The notes under the pieces are model-generated. The model was not told the DNA's origin and did no database searches. It worked only from the letters and a program-made list of their open reading frames with translations. Below are positions 47,291-57,452 of a stretch of DNA of 64,000 nt, one piece after another. Both the position numbers and the translations under genes were made by a program. This DNA comes from Caviibacterium pharyngocola (GTDB lineage: Bacteria > Pseudomonadota > Gammaproteobacteria > Enterobacterales > Pasteurellaceae), in contig NZ_PHGZ01000008.1 in NCBI RefSeq assembly GCF_002795405.1, positions 62,001 through 126,000 of the forward strand, in the 5' to 3' direction. Numbering within the stretch: the stretch's first letter is position 1; the number at the start of each line of letters is the position of its first letter.

Positions 47291-48139
47291 ATGAAAAAAA
47301 CACTTTCCCTCGTCTTACTCGGCAGCGCTTTTTTATTGTCTGCTTGTAACGAAAAAGAAACAGCCGGTCTTAAATTTTCCCAACCGAAAGAAAGTGCGGT
47401 GCAATCTCAGCAAGGATCCACTTTTCCCGCCTTAATGCCGAAAAGAACGGTGTTGTTTGATCAATCCAAGCAACTCAAATTCACTCCGGATAAAAAAGAC
47501 GAATACGCCATCACCCAAGCCACGGTCGAAACCTTTGCAGATTTGCAAGAAACCGGTTTCGATTGGTTGGATAAACTGTTGTTGCAAGAAACTTACAGCT
47601 ATTTATTATCGGAAAATACGCCGAAATCGGATAATCCGAGCAAAGAAGATATTGTCAATCTCTTGCAAGAAAGTCATCAAAGCGATATTCAAGAATTGAA
47701 AAACGAACCGGGATTGGGAATGGCATTCCGTATCCAATCGGATTATATCGGACAGCGCAAAAATATCGTCACTTTTTCCAACGAGCTTTCCACCTATTCG
47801 GGCGGTGCGCACGGAATGCATTACACCTTATATATCAATATCGATACGGATAAAAAAGCCGTGTTGAGACTTGAGGATATTCTTCCGAAAGACAAACAAG
47901 AAAAAGCGGCAGAACTGCTTTGGCGTTACTACGAATATGAAATAATGGCACAACAGCAACCTTTCACGCCCAAAACGGATTTTTATATTTCCAAACAATT
48001 TTATTTCAATCAAAACGGCATCAACTTCGTTTACCCGCCTTATGCGCTAAATGCCTATGCTTACGGCAATGTCACCTTAGTTTTACCTTGGTATGAAGCG
48101 GAAGATATTATAAATCCGACATATCAATGGGAAGATTAG
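47291..48139 (+). CDS. RsiV/DUF3298-family lipoprotein
   Basis: The 282-residue protein has a lipoprotein signal (LLSAC, Cys19) and the DUF4163/DUF3298 pattern (SNELSTYSGGAHGMHYTLYI, LPWYEAEDII at the end), similar to the extracytoplasmic part of RsiV, which in Bacillus binds lysozyme. No sigma factor gene is adjacent, so it is not an evident anti-sigma factor. It could be a periplasmic binding or inhibitor protein. The leader is shared with tadG. Confidence 0.82.
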   Translation: MKKTLSLVLLGSAFLLSACNEKETAGLKFSQPKESAVQSQQGSTFPALMPKRTVLFDQSKQLKFTPDKKDEYAITQATVETFADLQETGFDWLDKLLLQETYSYLLSENTPKSDNPSKEDIVNLLQESHQSDIQELKNEPGLGMAFRIQSDYIGQRKNIVTFSNELSTYSGGAHGMHYTLYINIDTDKKAVLRLEDILPKDKQEKAAELLWRYYEYEIMAQQQPFTPKTDFYISKQFYFNQNGINFVYPPYALNAYAYGNVTLVLPWYEAEDIINPTYQWED

Positions 48140-48169
48140 AGTTTTCGACAAATTTTGAGAATAAAAAAA

Positions 48170-48187
48170 AGTGCCTCAATGAGGCAC
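48170..48187 (-). terminator. Second hairpin in the convergent gap
   Basis: GTGCCTCA-A-TGAGGCAC with an A8 tract on its left, so it terminates on the minus strand (T8). It probably backs up the mdh terminator. Confidence 0.65.
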
Positions 48188-48335
48188 TACTCGGAAAGCA
48201 AAATATGTCGGCTACTTATCGCAGCACTTGTTTTTGATGTGCGTAGAATACGGAATTCACCCCGATTAAGCAAACGGATATTTTTAAATTTGTGACATAA
48301 CTCACGGTTTTATTTAACTATTTTTTCAAGACAAA

Positions 48336-48366
48336 AAAAACACCGCGTGCAATACGCGGTGTTTTT
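48336..48366 (-). terminator. Terminator of mdh
   Basis: A 13-bp stem AAAAACACCGCGT / ACGCGGTGTTTTT with loop GCAAT lies 19 bp after the mdh stop; T runs occur on both strands. Confidence 0.88.
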
Positions 48367-48384
48367 CGTAATTCGAATTTTTAA

Positions 48385-49317
48385 TTAGCCGACGAATTTT
48401 TCACCTAATTCAATGTCCGCACGCAAGGTCGGTAGCATATCTTCCAAAGCTTTTTGTTCGAATGCGCTTAACGGGCCGATCGGCAGAATTTCTTCCACAC
48501 CTTCTTTGCCTAAACGAACCGGTTGAGCAAAGAAACGTGCATACTTACCGTCGCCTTCCACATAAGTGCATTCGACCACGGTTTCACCGCTTAATCCTTT
48601 AACTAAAGAACGGGCGAAACGTGCCGCTGCTTGCGCCATTGAAAGGGTTGCGGATCCGCCGCCAGCTTTAGCTTCCACCACTTCCGTACCGGCATTTTGA
48701 ATGCGTTTGGTTAACGGCGCGATTTCTTCCTCTTTCCATTCCGCGTAAGGTACTTGTGATAATAAAGGCAAAATCGTCACGCCGGAGTGACCGCCGATTA
48801 CCGGTACGGTGGTGCGGGAAACGTTTAGATTTTTCAATTCGGCAACGAAAGTTTCGGAGCGAAGCACATCTAATGTCGTCACACCGAATAATTTACGTTT
48901 GTCATACACGCCCGCTTTTTTCAATACTTCCGCCGCAATCGCCACGGTAGTATTCACCGGATTGGTAATAATACCCACGCAAGCTTTCGGACAAGTCGCC
49001 GCCACTTTTTCAATTAAGTTACGCACGATACCGGCGTTAATGTTAAATAAATCGGAACGATCCATTCCCGGTTTACGCGCTACACCGGCGGAAATTAACA
49101 CGATGTCGGCACCTTGCAACGCTGGTGTCGGATCTTCGCCGCTGAATCCTTGCACTTTCACCGCCGTCGGAATATGACTGACATCTGCCGCCACACCCGG
49201 TGTTACCGGTGCAATATCATATAAAGACAACTCGGAACCCGCAGGTAATTGCAATTTCAATAATAATGCCAAGGCTTGACCGATACCGCCCGCTGCGCCT
49301 AAAACTGCTACTTTCAT
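48385..49317 (-). CDS. mdh: Malate dehydrogenase
   Basis: The 310-residue NAD-dependent enzyme has [14 protein letters not shown], the substrate-binding GMDRSDLF and the catalytic GGHSGVT. It interconverts oxaloacetate and malate; with ppc it forms the entry to the reductive C4 branch. Divergent from argR. Confidence 0.97.
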   Translation of the reverse strand: MKVAVLGAAGGIGQALALLLKLQLPAGSELSLYDIAPVTPGVAADVSHIPTAVKVQGFSGEDPTPALQGADIVLISAGVARKPGMDRSDLFNINAGIVRNLIEKVAATCPKACVGIITNPVNTTVAIAAEVLKKAGVYDKRKLFGVTTLDVLRSETFVAELKNLNVSRTTVPVIGGHSGVTILPLLSQVPYAEWKEEEIAPLTKRIQNAGTEVVEAKAGGGSATLSMAQAAARFARSLVKGLSGETVVECTYVEGDGKYARFFAQPVRLGKEGVEEILPIGPLSAFEQKALEDMLPTLRADIELGEKFVG

Positions 49318-49500
49318 TTAAAACTCCTTATTTTAATGTAAACCGTAAATATTACTCTGCGAATTTTAAGAAATTCCTTGTTTAAATTCAAACACAGAAA
49401 AGTAATTGTGCGATCTAACTCAAATTTTCAAAAAAATTATTTTCCGTTCATAGAAAAAGACTGCATAATACATAAAAATTTATTTACTTATTTTGACTTT

Positions 49501-49521
49501 TTATGCAAAACTTATGCAAAA
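49501..49521 (+). promoter_or_regulatory. Direct repeats upstream of argR, possible ARG-box region
   Basis: TTATGCAAAA occurs twice with an 11-bp period (49501-49510, 49512-49521), one helical turn apart, about 20 bp before argR; TGCATAA occurs upstream at about 49464. They resemble E. coli argR operator sequences (TTGCATAAAAA) but do not match the ARG box well. Confidence 0.35.
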
Positions 49522-49542
49522 GTAAAAATCGGACGACAACGA

Positions 49543-50010
49543 ATGACAAACGAAAAAACAGACAACCTCACCAATGCTTTTAAAGAATTATTGGCGCAAG
49601 AACGTTTCGGTTCGCAAAGCGAAATCGTCAGTGCGCTACAACAATTAGGTTTCAATAATATTAACCAATCGAAAGTATCGCGAATGTTGACGAAATTCGG
49701 CGCGGTGCGCACGCGCAATACGCGAATGGAAATGGTATATTGCCTGCCGAACGAATTAAGCGTACCGAACACCAGCAGTCCGCTGAAAAATTTGGTGTTG
49801 GATATCGATCACAATGATTCTCTCATCGTGATCAAAACCAGTCCCGGTGCAGCGCAACTGATTGCTCGTTTGCTAGATTCTATCGGAAAATCCGAGGGTA
49901 TTTTAGGCACCATCGCCGGTGACGACACGATTTTCATCACGCCGACATTAGGCACCGGCGTGCATGAATTAATCGATAATATTCAACGACTTTTTGAAAA
50001 TTCGCTTTAA
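49543..50010 (+). CDS. argR: Arginine repressor
   Basis: The 155-residue protein has a winged-helix N-terminal domain ([20 protein letters not shown]) and the hexamerising arginine-binding domain with [13 protein letters not shown]. The start at 49543 gives the normal length; a frame open from 49378 is not used since the extra residues are not family-like. It represses arginine synthesis genes and is next to mdh, as in enterobacteria. Confidence 0.94.
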   Translation: MTNEKTDNLTNAFKELLAQERFGSQSEIVSALQQLGFNNINQSKVSRMLTKFGAVRTRNTRMEMVYCLPNELSVPNTSSPLKNLVLDIDHNDSLIVIKTSPGAAQLIARLLDSIGKSEGILGTIAGDDTIFITPTLGTGVHELIDNIQRLFENSL

Positions 50011-50025
50011 CCGACGGGAGGGAAA

Positions 50026-50913
50026 ATGCGTATCTTGCTTACCGGCGCGACCGGTTTTATCGGCAGCGCATTAATTCCTCTTTTATTGCGCGCCGGTCAC
50101 CAAATTACCGCGCTCACCCGTTCGCCGAATACGGCGCAAACGCGTTTTCCCGCCGTTAAGTTTATTTCCTCCTTAAAGGATTACACCAATCTCGACGAAT
50201 TCGATGCGGTAATCAACTTAGCCGGCGAACCGATTTTCGATCATCGTTGGACGGCAAAACAGAAAGCACGCCTTATTCACAGCCGCGTGGATTTAACTCA
50301 AAAACTGACCGCACTTATTAATAACGGACAGCGACCGCCGCACACCTTTATTTCCGGTTCGGCAACCGGTTATTATGCGGATCAAGGATCGCAAAGCATA
50401 ACGGAACACTCACCCGCCGGCGTTTCGTTCGCCGCCGAACTCTGCCGCCAATGGGAACAAGCTACGCAACAAGCGAATTGCCGCGTTTGCATTTTACGCA
50501 CCGCAATGGTTTTCGATCCGTCGGGCGGCGCACTCAAACGCATTTTACCGCTGTATCGCCGCGGTCTCGGCGGAAAACTCGGCAGCGGCAAACAATATTG
50601 GGCGTGGATCAGTTTAACGGATATGCTCAACGCGATTCTTTTTTTATTAACTTCGCCGCAATGCAGCGGTGCGTTTAACCTTTGCGCGCCGAATCCGATC
50701 ACAAACGCCGATTTTAACCGTTTACTGGGCACGGCGCTTAATCGAGCGCACTTTATGCACGCGCCCGCTTTTCTGCTACATATTTTACTCGGCGAACGTG
50801 CTCGCCTTCTGACGGACAGCCAAAAAATTCTGCCGCTTCGCTTACAACAGGCGGGATTTTGTTTTCGTCATTCGACCTTTTCGGATCTGCTCCCTTTACT
50901 GCTAAAAAGCTGA
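50026..50913 (+). CDS. TIGR01777-family NAD(P)-dependent epimerase
   Basis: The 295-residue short-chain dehydrogenase has GATGFIGSALI and the family DUF1731 C-terminal domain. E. coli YfcH is a member. The substrate is unknown. It lies 15 bp after argR with a GGGAGGG ribosome binding site, so it may be co-transcribed. Confidence 0.9.
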   Translation: MRILLTGATGFIGSALIPLLLRAGHQITALTRSPNTAQTRFPAVKFISSLKDYTNLDEFDAVINLAGEPIFDHRWTAKQKARLIHSRVDLTQKLTALINNGQRPPHTFISGSATGYYADQGSQSITEHSPAGVSFAAELCRQWEQATQQANCRVCILRTAMVFDPSGGALKRILPLYRRGLGGKLGSGKQYWAWISLTDMLNAILFLLTSPQCSGAFNLCAPNPITNADFNRLLGTALNRAHFMHAPAFLLHILLGERARLLTDSQKILPLRLQQAGFCFRHSTFSDLLPLLLKS

Positions 50914-51054
50914 TTTTCGCTTTTTTCACCGACCAAAGTGCGGTCGAATTTTATGAATTTTCCCTGATTAATTATAAATGGTTAGCAAGTTTGTATTGTT
51001 CTCAACCTCAGAAATGAGGATAATAGACGGCTTATATCAATCAATGAAAACACT

Positions 51055-51636
51055 ATGACGGATTATCTCTTACTCATTATCGGCACGGCGCTTATTAATA
51101 ACTTTGTGCTGGTAAAATTCTTAGGACTTTGCCCGTTTATGGGCGTGTCGAAAAAAATTGAAACGGCGGTAGGAATGGGCTTGGCAACAATGTTCGTTTT
51201 AACTGTCGCCTCTTTGTGTTCTTATTTAGTTGATCGCTATTTGCTCACTCCGCTTAACGGCGGCTTTTTGCGCACCCTTGTATTTATTTTAGTGATCGCC
51301 GTCGTGGTGCAATTCACCGAAATGGTGATTCACAAAACCAGCCCGACGCTTTATCGCTTACTCGGTATTTTTCTTCCGTTGATCACCACAAACTGCGCGG
51401 TGCTGGGTGTGGCATTACTGAATATTAATCTTGCGCACAATTTAACCGAATCGGTGATTTACGGCTTTGGCGCGTCGCTCGGTTTCGCGTTAGTGTTAGT
51501 CTTATTCGCCGCATTGCGCGAACGCTTGGCTGCCGCCGATGTACCTGCGCCGTTCCAAGGGGCGTCAATCGCATTAATTACCGCGGGATTAATGTCCCTT
51601 GCCTTTATGGGATTCACTGGTTTAGTGAGAGTGTAA
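51055..51636 (+). CDS. rnfA: Rnf complex subunit A
   Basis: The 193-residue protein with six membrane helices begins the rnfABCDGE-nth set. RnfA and RnfE form the ion channel part of the Rnf ferredoxin:NAD oxidoreductase (RsxA in E. coli). A five-codon ORF (51044-51058) ends in an ATGA overlap with its start. Confidence 0.95.
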   Translation: MTDYLLLIIGTALINNFVLVKFLGLCPFMGVSKKIETAVGMGLATMFVLTVASLCSYLVDRYLLTPLNGGFLRTLVFILVIAVVVQFTEMVIHKTSPTLYRLLGIFLPLITTNCAVLGVALLNINLAHNLTESVIYGFGASLGFALVLVLFAALRERLAAADVPAPFQGASIALITAGLMSLAFMGFTGLVRV

Positions 51637-51638
51637 CA

Positions 51639-52232
51639 ATGACAACGCTTTATTACATTCTGATTGCTATCGCCTTGCTCGCCCTGATTTTCGGCGTCGT
51701 GTTGGGCATTGCGTCGGTCAAACTTAAAGTCGAGGCGGATCCTATCGTCGAGAAAATCGACGCCTTGTTGCCGCAAAGCCAATGCGGACAATGCGGTTAT
51801 CCCGGTTGCAAACCTTATGCCGAAGCCATTGCAAACGGCGATGTGATTACCAAATGCGTTCCCGGCGGGCAACCTTTGGTGGTTAAAATTGCGGATTTAC
51901 TCGGCGTTGACGTGCCGGCAACGGATTTTACCGAAGATCCGACGCCGAAAGTCGCTTTTATCGACGAAAATATGTGTATCGGCTGCACAAAATGTATTCA
52001 AGCTTGTCCGGTGGATGCCATTATCGGCACAAACCGCGCAATGCACACGATTATTCCGGATCTTTGTACCGGTTGCGAGCTTTGCGTCGCACCTTGCCCG
52101 ACGGACTGTATTTCAATGATAAAAACACAAAAAACCATTGATAATTGGGATTGGAAATTCGATCCGAAACTCGTCATTCCGGTGGTGGATACTACGTCGG
52201 CGCAGAAAAAAATCATTGTGGGGGAAAAATGA
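51639..52232 (+). CDS. rnfB: Rnf complex iron-sulfur subunit B
   Basis: The 197-residue protein has one N-terminal helix, a CGQCGYPGC 4Fe4S site, and two ferredoxin-type clusters ([24 protein letters not shown]). It passes electrons within Rnf. It overlaps rnfC by 4 bp (ATGA). Confidence 0.96.
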   Translation: MTTLYYILIAIALLALIFGVVLGIASVKLKVEADPIVEKIDALLPQSQCGQCGYPGCKPYAEAIANGDVITKCVPGGQPLVVKIADLLGVDVPATDFTEDPTPKVAFIDENMCIGCTKCIQACPVDAIIGTNRAMHTIIPDLCTGCELCVAPCPTDCISMIKTQKTIDNWDWKFDPKLVIPVVDTTSAQKKIIVGEK

Positions 52233-54223
52233 CGGATGTTTTAACCCGTTTCAATTCAGGCAAACTTTGGGATTTCGACGGCGGCATTCACCCGCCGGAA
52301 ATGAAATCTCAATCCAATCAAACGCCGATAAGCGATATACCCTTAGCGCATAAATTTTATGTGCCGGTGAAACAACACGCCGGTTCCGCAGGCAATTTAT
52401 TGGTTAAAGTCGGCGATAAAGTGTTAAAAGGTCAAGCGCTCACATCCGGCGAAGGATTGCGCACGCTGCCCGTCCACGCGCCCACTTCCGGCACCGTAAT
52501 CGACATTGCACCTTATGTCGCTGCGCACCCTTCCGGATTGACGGAATTAACCGTCACCATTCAAGCGGACGGCGCGGATCAATGGCGCGAACAATTTCCC
52601 ATTGAAGATTTTCTCACCCAAACGCCGGAACAGCTGATCGAAAAAATTTATCTTGCCGGTGTCGCCGGACTTGGCGGCGCGGTTTTCCCGACCGCAGCAA
52701 AAATTCACTCGGCGGAAAAAGCGGTAAAATTATTAATTATCAACGGCGCGGAATGCGAGCCTTACATAACTTGCGACGACCGATTAATGCGCGATTATCC
52801 GCAAGAAATTATCGAGGGAATTCGCATTTTGCGCTATATTTTGCGTCCGGAAAAAGTGGTTATCGCCGTTGAGGACAATAAACCGGAAGCCGTACAAGCG
52901 CTACGCGATGCGTTGCAAGGGGCGAATGATATTGAAATTCGCGTCATTCCGACCAAATATCCTTCCGGTGCGGCGAAACAATTAATTCAAGTTTTGACCG
53001 GCTTGGAAGTGCCGAGCGGACAACGTTCTTCGTCAATCGGCGTGTTAATGCACAACGTCGGCACGGCGTTCGCCATTAAAAGAGCGGTCATAAATGACGA
53101 ACCTTTAATCGAACGCGTCGTCACCCTCACCGGCGATAAAATTCCGCACAAAGGCAATCGCTGGGTCAGATTAGGTACACCGATCGCACATTTATTGCAA
53201 CAGGCGAATTATCAATATGACGCGCGTTTTCCGGTTTTTATGGGCGGTCCGATGATGGGCTTTATCTTGCCGGATCTAAACGCACCGGTCACCAAAGTCA
53301 CCAACTGCTTATTGGCGCCGGATCATTTCGAATATTCACCGCCGGCGAAAGAACAAGCTTGTATTCGTTGTTCCGCCTGTTCGGACGCTTGTCCGGTGCA
53401 TCTAATGCCGCAACAACTTTATTGGTTCGCCCGCAGCGAGGATCACGAAAAATCGGAGCAATATTCCCTTAAAGATTGCATCGAATGCGGCTTATGCGCT
53501 TATGTTTGTCCGAGCCACATTCCGCTTATCCAATATTTCCGCCAAGAAAAAGCGAAAATTTGGGACATTCAAGAAAAAGCGCGCAAAGCCGAAGAAGCGA
53601 AAATCCGCTTTGAAGCTCGACAAGCGCGATTAGAAAAAGAAGAACAAGCGCGTAAAGCCAGATCGCAACAAGCGGCGGAACAGCGTCGGGAAGAATTGGC
53701 GAAACCAAAAGGTGTCGATCCCGTTAAAGCGGCGCTCGCTCGCTTAAAAGCGAAAAATAATGAAAACGCGGATACCCCGAAAATTCGGGAAATTAAAACC
53801 ATCGTCGGCGAAAAAGGCGAAATTCTACCGGATAATACCGACATCACCGCCCAACGCAAAGCGCGTAGATTAGCACGGCAACAAGCGGAAACGGCAGATA
53901 ATGCGCAAAGTGCGGTACAAAATCCGACGGAAAATAATCCACAGAAAACGGACGAAAATTCTACCGCACTTGATGATAAAAAAGCCGCTATCGCCGCCGC
54001 ACTTGCACGCGCTAAAGCAAAAAAAGCGGCACAACAAATGGCGCCAGCGGAAAACCCTGCGCCGAGCGCAACGGAAACCAATTCGCTCGCACAATCCGTA
54101 GAAACGCCGAGCGCACCGCCAACGGAAAGCGATCCGAAAAAAGCTGCGATTGCCGCCGCTATTGCACGCGCCAAAGCGAAAAAAGCGGCACAGCAAGCGG
54201 AAACGGCGAAAACCCTAGAATAA
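52229..54223 (+). CDS. rnfC: Rnf complex subunit C with repetitive C-terminal tail
   Basis: The 664-residue protein has the NADH/FMN-binding part ([16 protein letters not shown]), two 4Fe4S motifs ([24 protein letters not shown]) and, from about residue 440, a highly charged helical tail ending in near-repeats of [20 protein letters not shown]. The start at 52229 gives [14 protein letters not shown]; earlier in-frame codons lie in rnfB. The tail length differs widely between species, and its DNA repeats and uptake signals make it prone to change. Confidence 0.95.
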   Translation: MTDVLTRFNSGKLWDFDGGIHPPEMKSQSNQTPISDIPLAHKFYVPVKQHAGSAGNLLVKVGDKVLKGQALTSGEGLRTLPVHAPTSGTVIDIAPYVAAHPSGLTELTVTIQADGADQWREQFPIEDFLTQTPEQLIEKIYLAGVAGLGGAVFPTAAKIHSAEKAVKLLIINGAECEPYITCDDRLMRDYPQEIIEGIRILRYILRPEKVVIAVEDNKPEAVQALRDALQGANDIEIRVIPTKYPSGAAKQLIQVLTGLEVPSGQRSSSIGVLMHNVGTAFAIKRAVINDEPLIERVVTLTGDKIPHKGNRWVRLGTPIAHLLQQANYQYDARFPVFMGGPMMGFILPDLNAPVTKVTNCLLAPDHFEYSPPAKEQACIRCSACSDACPVHLMPQQLYWFARSEDHEKSEQYSLKDCIECGLCAYVCPSHIPLIQYFRQEKAKIWDIQEKARKAEEAKIRFEARQARLEKEEQARKARSQQAAEQRREELAKPKGVDPVKAALARLKAKNNENADTPKIREIKTIVGEKGEILPDNTDITAQRKARRLARQQAETADNAQSAVQNPTENNPQKTDENSTALDDKKAAIAAALARAKAKKAAQQMAPAENPAPSATETNSLAQSVETPSAPPTESDPKKAAIAAAIARAKAKKAAQQAETAKTLE

Positions 54224-54280
54224 ATTTACGTCGCAAGCCGAATGTTTTTTCTGCAAGCGAATAATATTAAGAGATGTTAA

Positions 54281-55357
54281 ATGTTTAAAATGATCAGTTC
54301 TCCTCATACGCATTCGGGCAAGCTTACCGCTCGCATTATGCTATGGGTGATTATCGCAATGATTCCCGCAATTATTGCGCAAATTTATTATTTTGGTTTC
54401 GGCGTGCTGATTCAAGCGGCGCTTGCCGTCGGTTTGGCGCTGACCTTGGAATTTATCGTCACCCTATTACGCCATAAGCCGAAATTATTTTATATTGCGG
54501 ATTTTAGCGTAATTTTGACCGCACTTATTCTCGCGGTTGCCATTCCGCCTTATGCGCCTTATTGGGTAATTTTGATCGGAACCTTTTGCGCCGTGATTTT
54601 CGCCAAGCACGTTTACGGCGGACTAGGACAAAATTTATTCAATCCGGCAATGGTCGGCTATGTGATTTTGTTGATTTCATTCCCGTTACAAATGACCACT
54701 TGGCTACCGCCGGTTCAGTTGCTTAACGAGCCGCCGACATTTGCCGACGCTTATGCGTTAATTTTCACCGGCTTCAGCACCGATGGATTTAGTTTACACC
54801 AACTTACCGCCGCCATTGACGGCATTACTCAAGCCACGCCGTTAGATGCGGTAAAAACCGGCATAAAAAGTGGCGCGGCATTAAGCGATATTGCACATTC
54901 GCCGATTTTCGGTTCGTTACTGCCGTTCGGCGCCATTGCCGAGGGTCAAGGCTGGGCGCAGGTCAACGCGTTCTTTTTACTCGGTGGGTTGTTCTTAATT
55001 TGGAAAAAAATCATCCATTGGCAAATTCCCGTGGCTTTTTTAGCGGTGATATTTTTGTTCGGTTTTGTGCAAAATCTGTTGGCTTTCGCACCGAATCCAC
55101 TGTGGCATTGGTTTAGCGGCGCAACGATGTTCGGCGCATTTTTCATTGCGACGGATCCCGTCACTGCCTCCATTACACCGAAAGGGAAGTTAATCTTCGG
55201 TGCTTTAGTCGGTATTTTGGTTTGCTTGATTCGCTTTTACGGCGGTTATCCCGACGGCGTCGCCTTTGCCGTATTACTCGGTAATATTTGCGTGCCGCTA
55301 ATCGATTATTACACCCGCCCGCGCGTAAGCGGTCATTTCAAAAAAGGAGGGAAATAA
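54281..55357 (+). CDS. rnfD: Rnf complex subunit D
   Basis: The 358-residue membrane protein resembles NqrB and has the SGATM motif near residue 285 whose Thr can carry covalent FMN. It overlaps rnfG by one base. Confidence 0.95.
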   Translation: MFKMISSPHTHSGKLTARIMLWVIIAMIPAIIAQIYYFGFGVLIQAALAVGLALTLEFIVTLLRHKPKLFYIADFSVILTALILAVAIPPYAPYWVILIGTFCAVIFAKHVYGGLGQNLFNPAMVGYVILLISFPLQMTTWLPPVQLLNEPPTFADAYALIFTGFSTDGFSLHQLTAAIDGITQATPLDAVKTGIKSGAALSDIAHSPIFGSLLPFGAIAEGQGWAQVNAFFLLGGLFLIWKKIIHWQIPVAFLAVIFLFGFVQNLLAFAPNPLWHWFSGATMFGAFFIATDPVTASITPKGKLIFGALVGILVCLIRFYGGYPDGVAFAVLLGNICVPLIDYYTRPRVSGHFKKGGK

Positions 55358-55980
55358 TGCAATCGGCAAAAATTTCCGCTCGTTACGGCTTATTGCTTTC
55401 CATTATTGCGCTGATTTGCACCGCACTTTCCGCCGGCGTGTATTTTCTAACAAAAGATAAAATCGACAGCGCCGTGGCAAAACAACAAATCGCCTTGTTA
55501 TCTCAAGTGATTCCGCCGCAATATTATGACAACGATCTACTATCCTCCTGTCGCGCGCCGAATTCGGCGGCGTTGCAAGCCGTGCGTATCGGCAAAATTT
55601 GTACGGCGAAAAAAGGAAATCAAATTACTGCCTACGCCTACGAAACCGTTGCACCGGACGGCTATTCGGGCAATATTCGTTTGTTAGTCGGTATGACGCC
55701 GCAAAAGGAAATTTTAGGCGTGCGCGTGATCGAACACAAAGAAACTCCCGGCTTGGGCGATAAAATCGAAACCCGCGTTTCCGATTGGATTTTGAGTTTC
55801 ACGCAACAAAAAATCACTTCGGATAACTTACAAGATTGGGCGGTAAAAAAAGACGGCGGGAAATTCGATCAATTTTCCGGCGCAACCATTACGCCGCGTG
55901 CGGTGGTCAATCAAGTGAAACGTTCCGCTTTGATCTTAGCGGAAAATCTTGCCCAACTTGAAGCGGAAAATCATCAGTAA
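55357..55980 (+). CDS. rnfG: Rnf complex subunit G
   Basis: The 207-residue protein has one N-terminal helix and an FMN-binding domain with SGATIT, the site of covalent flavin on Thr. The start at 55357 follows AAAAAGGAGGG; a longer frame overlaps rnfD. Confidence 0.94.
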   Translation: MQSAKISARYGLLLSIIALICTALSAGVYFLTKDKIDSAVAKQQIALLSQVIPPQYYDNDLLSSCRAPNSAALQAVRIGKICTAKKGNQITAYAYETVAPDGYSGNIRLLVGMTPQKEILGVRVIEHKETPGLGDKIETRVSDWILSFTQQKITSDNLQDWAVKKDGGKFDQFSGATITPRAVVNQVKRSALILAENLAQLEAENHQ

Positions 55981-55992
55981 AACGGAATTATT

Positions 55993-56706
55993 ATGAGAGA
56001 AAATCACGCGGAAATTGACCGCACTTTACCCGAACATCAATCCTCTGCCCCCCTTGAAACGGCGGAAAAACCTTCGGTTTGGGCAAATTTATTAAAACAA
56101 GGTTTTTGGCACAATAACCCGACTTTAGTGCAATTATTAGGGCTTTGTCCGTTGCTTGCGGTGTCCAATACGGCGACGAATGCACTGGGTTTGGGCTTGG
56201 CGACAATTATCGTATTGATGAGTACCAATACGGTGGTTTCGCTGTTCCGCAAACAAATTCCGCACGAAATCCGAATTCCGATTTATGTGATGATTATCGC
56301 CACCACCGTCACCCTAGTGCAACTGATTATGAACGCTTACACCTATACGTTGTATCAATCGCTAGGTATTTTTATTCCGCTTATCGTGACGAATTGTATC
56401 GTTATCGGGCGAGCCGAAGCCTTCGCTTCGAAAAATGACGTTCTACTGTCTTTATTCGACGGTTTCGCAATGGGCTTGGGAATGACTTTCAGTTTGTTTG
56501 TGCTGGGCGCGATTCGCGAAATCGTCGGCACGGGAAAACTGTTTATCGGCATTGAAAACTTATTGGGAAATTGGGCGAACGGCTTACACCTTGAACTCTT
56601 TCATATGGACAATAATTTCTTACTCGCCATTTTACCGCCGGGTGCATTCTTAGGTTTAGGCATTATTTTGGCAGTAAAAAACCTCATTGATCAGCGAAAA
56701 AAATGA
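55993..56706 (+). CDS. rnfE: Rnf complex subunit E
   Basis: The 237-residue six-helix protein is homologous to RnfA, with a longer N-terminus. It overlaps nth by 4 bp, so repair enzyme and Rnf subunits share a transcript. Confidence 0.94.
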   Translation: MRENHAEIDRTLPEHQSSAPLETAEKPSVWANLLKQGFWHNNPTLVQLLGLCPLLAVSNTATNALGLGLATIIVLMSTNTVVSLFRKQIPHEIRIPIYVMIIATTVTLVQLIMNAYTYTLYQSLGIFIPLIVTNCIVIGRAEAFASKNDVLLSLFDGFAMGLGMTFSLFVLGAIREIVGTGKLFIGIENLLGNWANGLHLELFHMDNNFLLAILPPGAFLGLGIILAVKNLIDQRKK

Positions 56707-57338
56707 ATAAACAGAAACGCATTGAAATTTTAACTCGGCTGCGCGATAACAATCCGACGCCGACCACCGAACTCCGCTATAATTCACCTTTCGAGCTATT
56801 GATCGCCGTGATTTTATCGGCGCAAGCTACGGATAAAGGCGTCAACAAAGCGACGGACAAACTGTTTCCCGTCGCCAATACGCCGCAGGCCATTTTGGAT
56901 CTCGGTTTGGATAAACTGAAAGACTATATCAAAACCATCGGCTTATATAACAGCAAAGCGGAAAATATTATGAAAACCTGCCGCGATTTGGTGGAAAAAC
57001 ATCAAGGCGAAGTACCGGAAAGTCGCGAAGCGCTGGAAGCCTTGGCAGGCGTCGGCAGAAAAACCGCAAATGTAGTATTAAATACCGCCTTCGGGCACCC
57101 GACCATTGCCGTGGATACGCATATTTTTCGCGTTGCCAACCGCACCGGTTTCGCGCCGGGCAAAGACGTGCTGAAAGTGGAAGAAAAATTACTCAAAGTC
57201 GTCCCCGATGAATTTAAAGTGAATGTGCACCATTGGCTGATTTTGCACGGACGCTATACCTGTATCGCAAGAAAACCGCGCTGCGGCTCTTGCATTATCG
57301 AAGATCTTTGCGAATATAAAGAAAAAACGGATAATTAA
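56703..57338 (+). CDS. nth: Endonuclease III
   Basis: The 211-residue glycosylase/AP lyase has the helix-hairpin-helix with catalytic Lys120 (GVGRKTAN), Asp138 (AVDTHIF) and the C-terminal 4Fe4S ligands Cys187, 194, 197 and 203. It removes oxidised pyrimidines. It is the last gene of the rnf operon, as in E. coli. Confidence 0.97.
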   Translation: MNKQKRIEILTRLRDNNPTPTTELRYNSPFELLIAVILSAQATDKGVNKATDKLFPVANTPQAILDLGLDKLKDYIKTIGLYNSKAENIMKTCRDLVEKHQGEVPESREALEALAGVGRKTANVVLNTAFGHPTIAVDTHIFRVANRTGFAPGKDVLKVEEKLLKVVPDEFKVNVHHWLILHGRYTCIARKPRCGSCIIEDLCEYKEKTDN

Positions 57339-57452
57339 CTGTAAAACTATTTATTTGCCTTATTATTTGAAATTTTCTGCGTTAAAGCCAAGAAAGTTTG
57401 AAAAAAATATGCTATAAATAGCCATTCATTACAAACGGACATTCAATAAACT

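Noticed and set aside
48291-48306. CRP-like site TGTGA-N6-TCACG
   Set aside because: It lies between the 3' ends of two convergent genes with no gene downstream to control.
49378-49542. N-terminal extension of ArgR by 55 residues
   Set aside because: The extension is not family-like and covers the probable promoter and operator; the start at 49543 gives the standard length.
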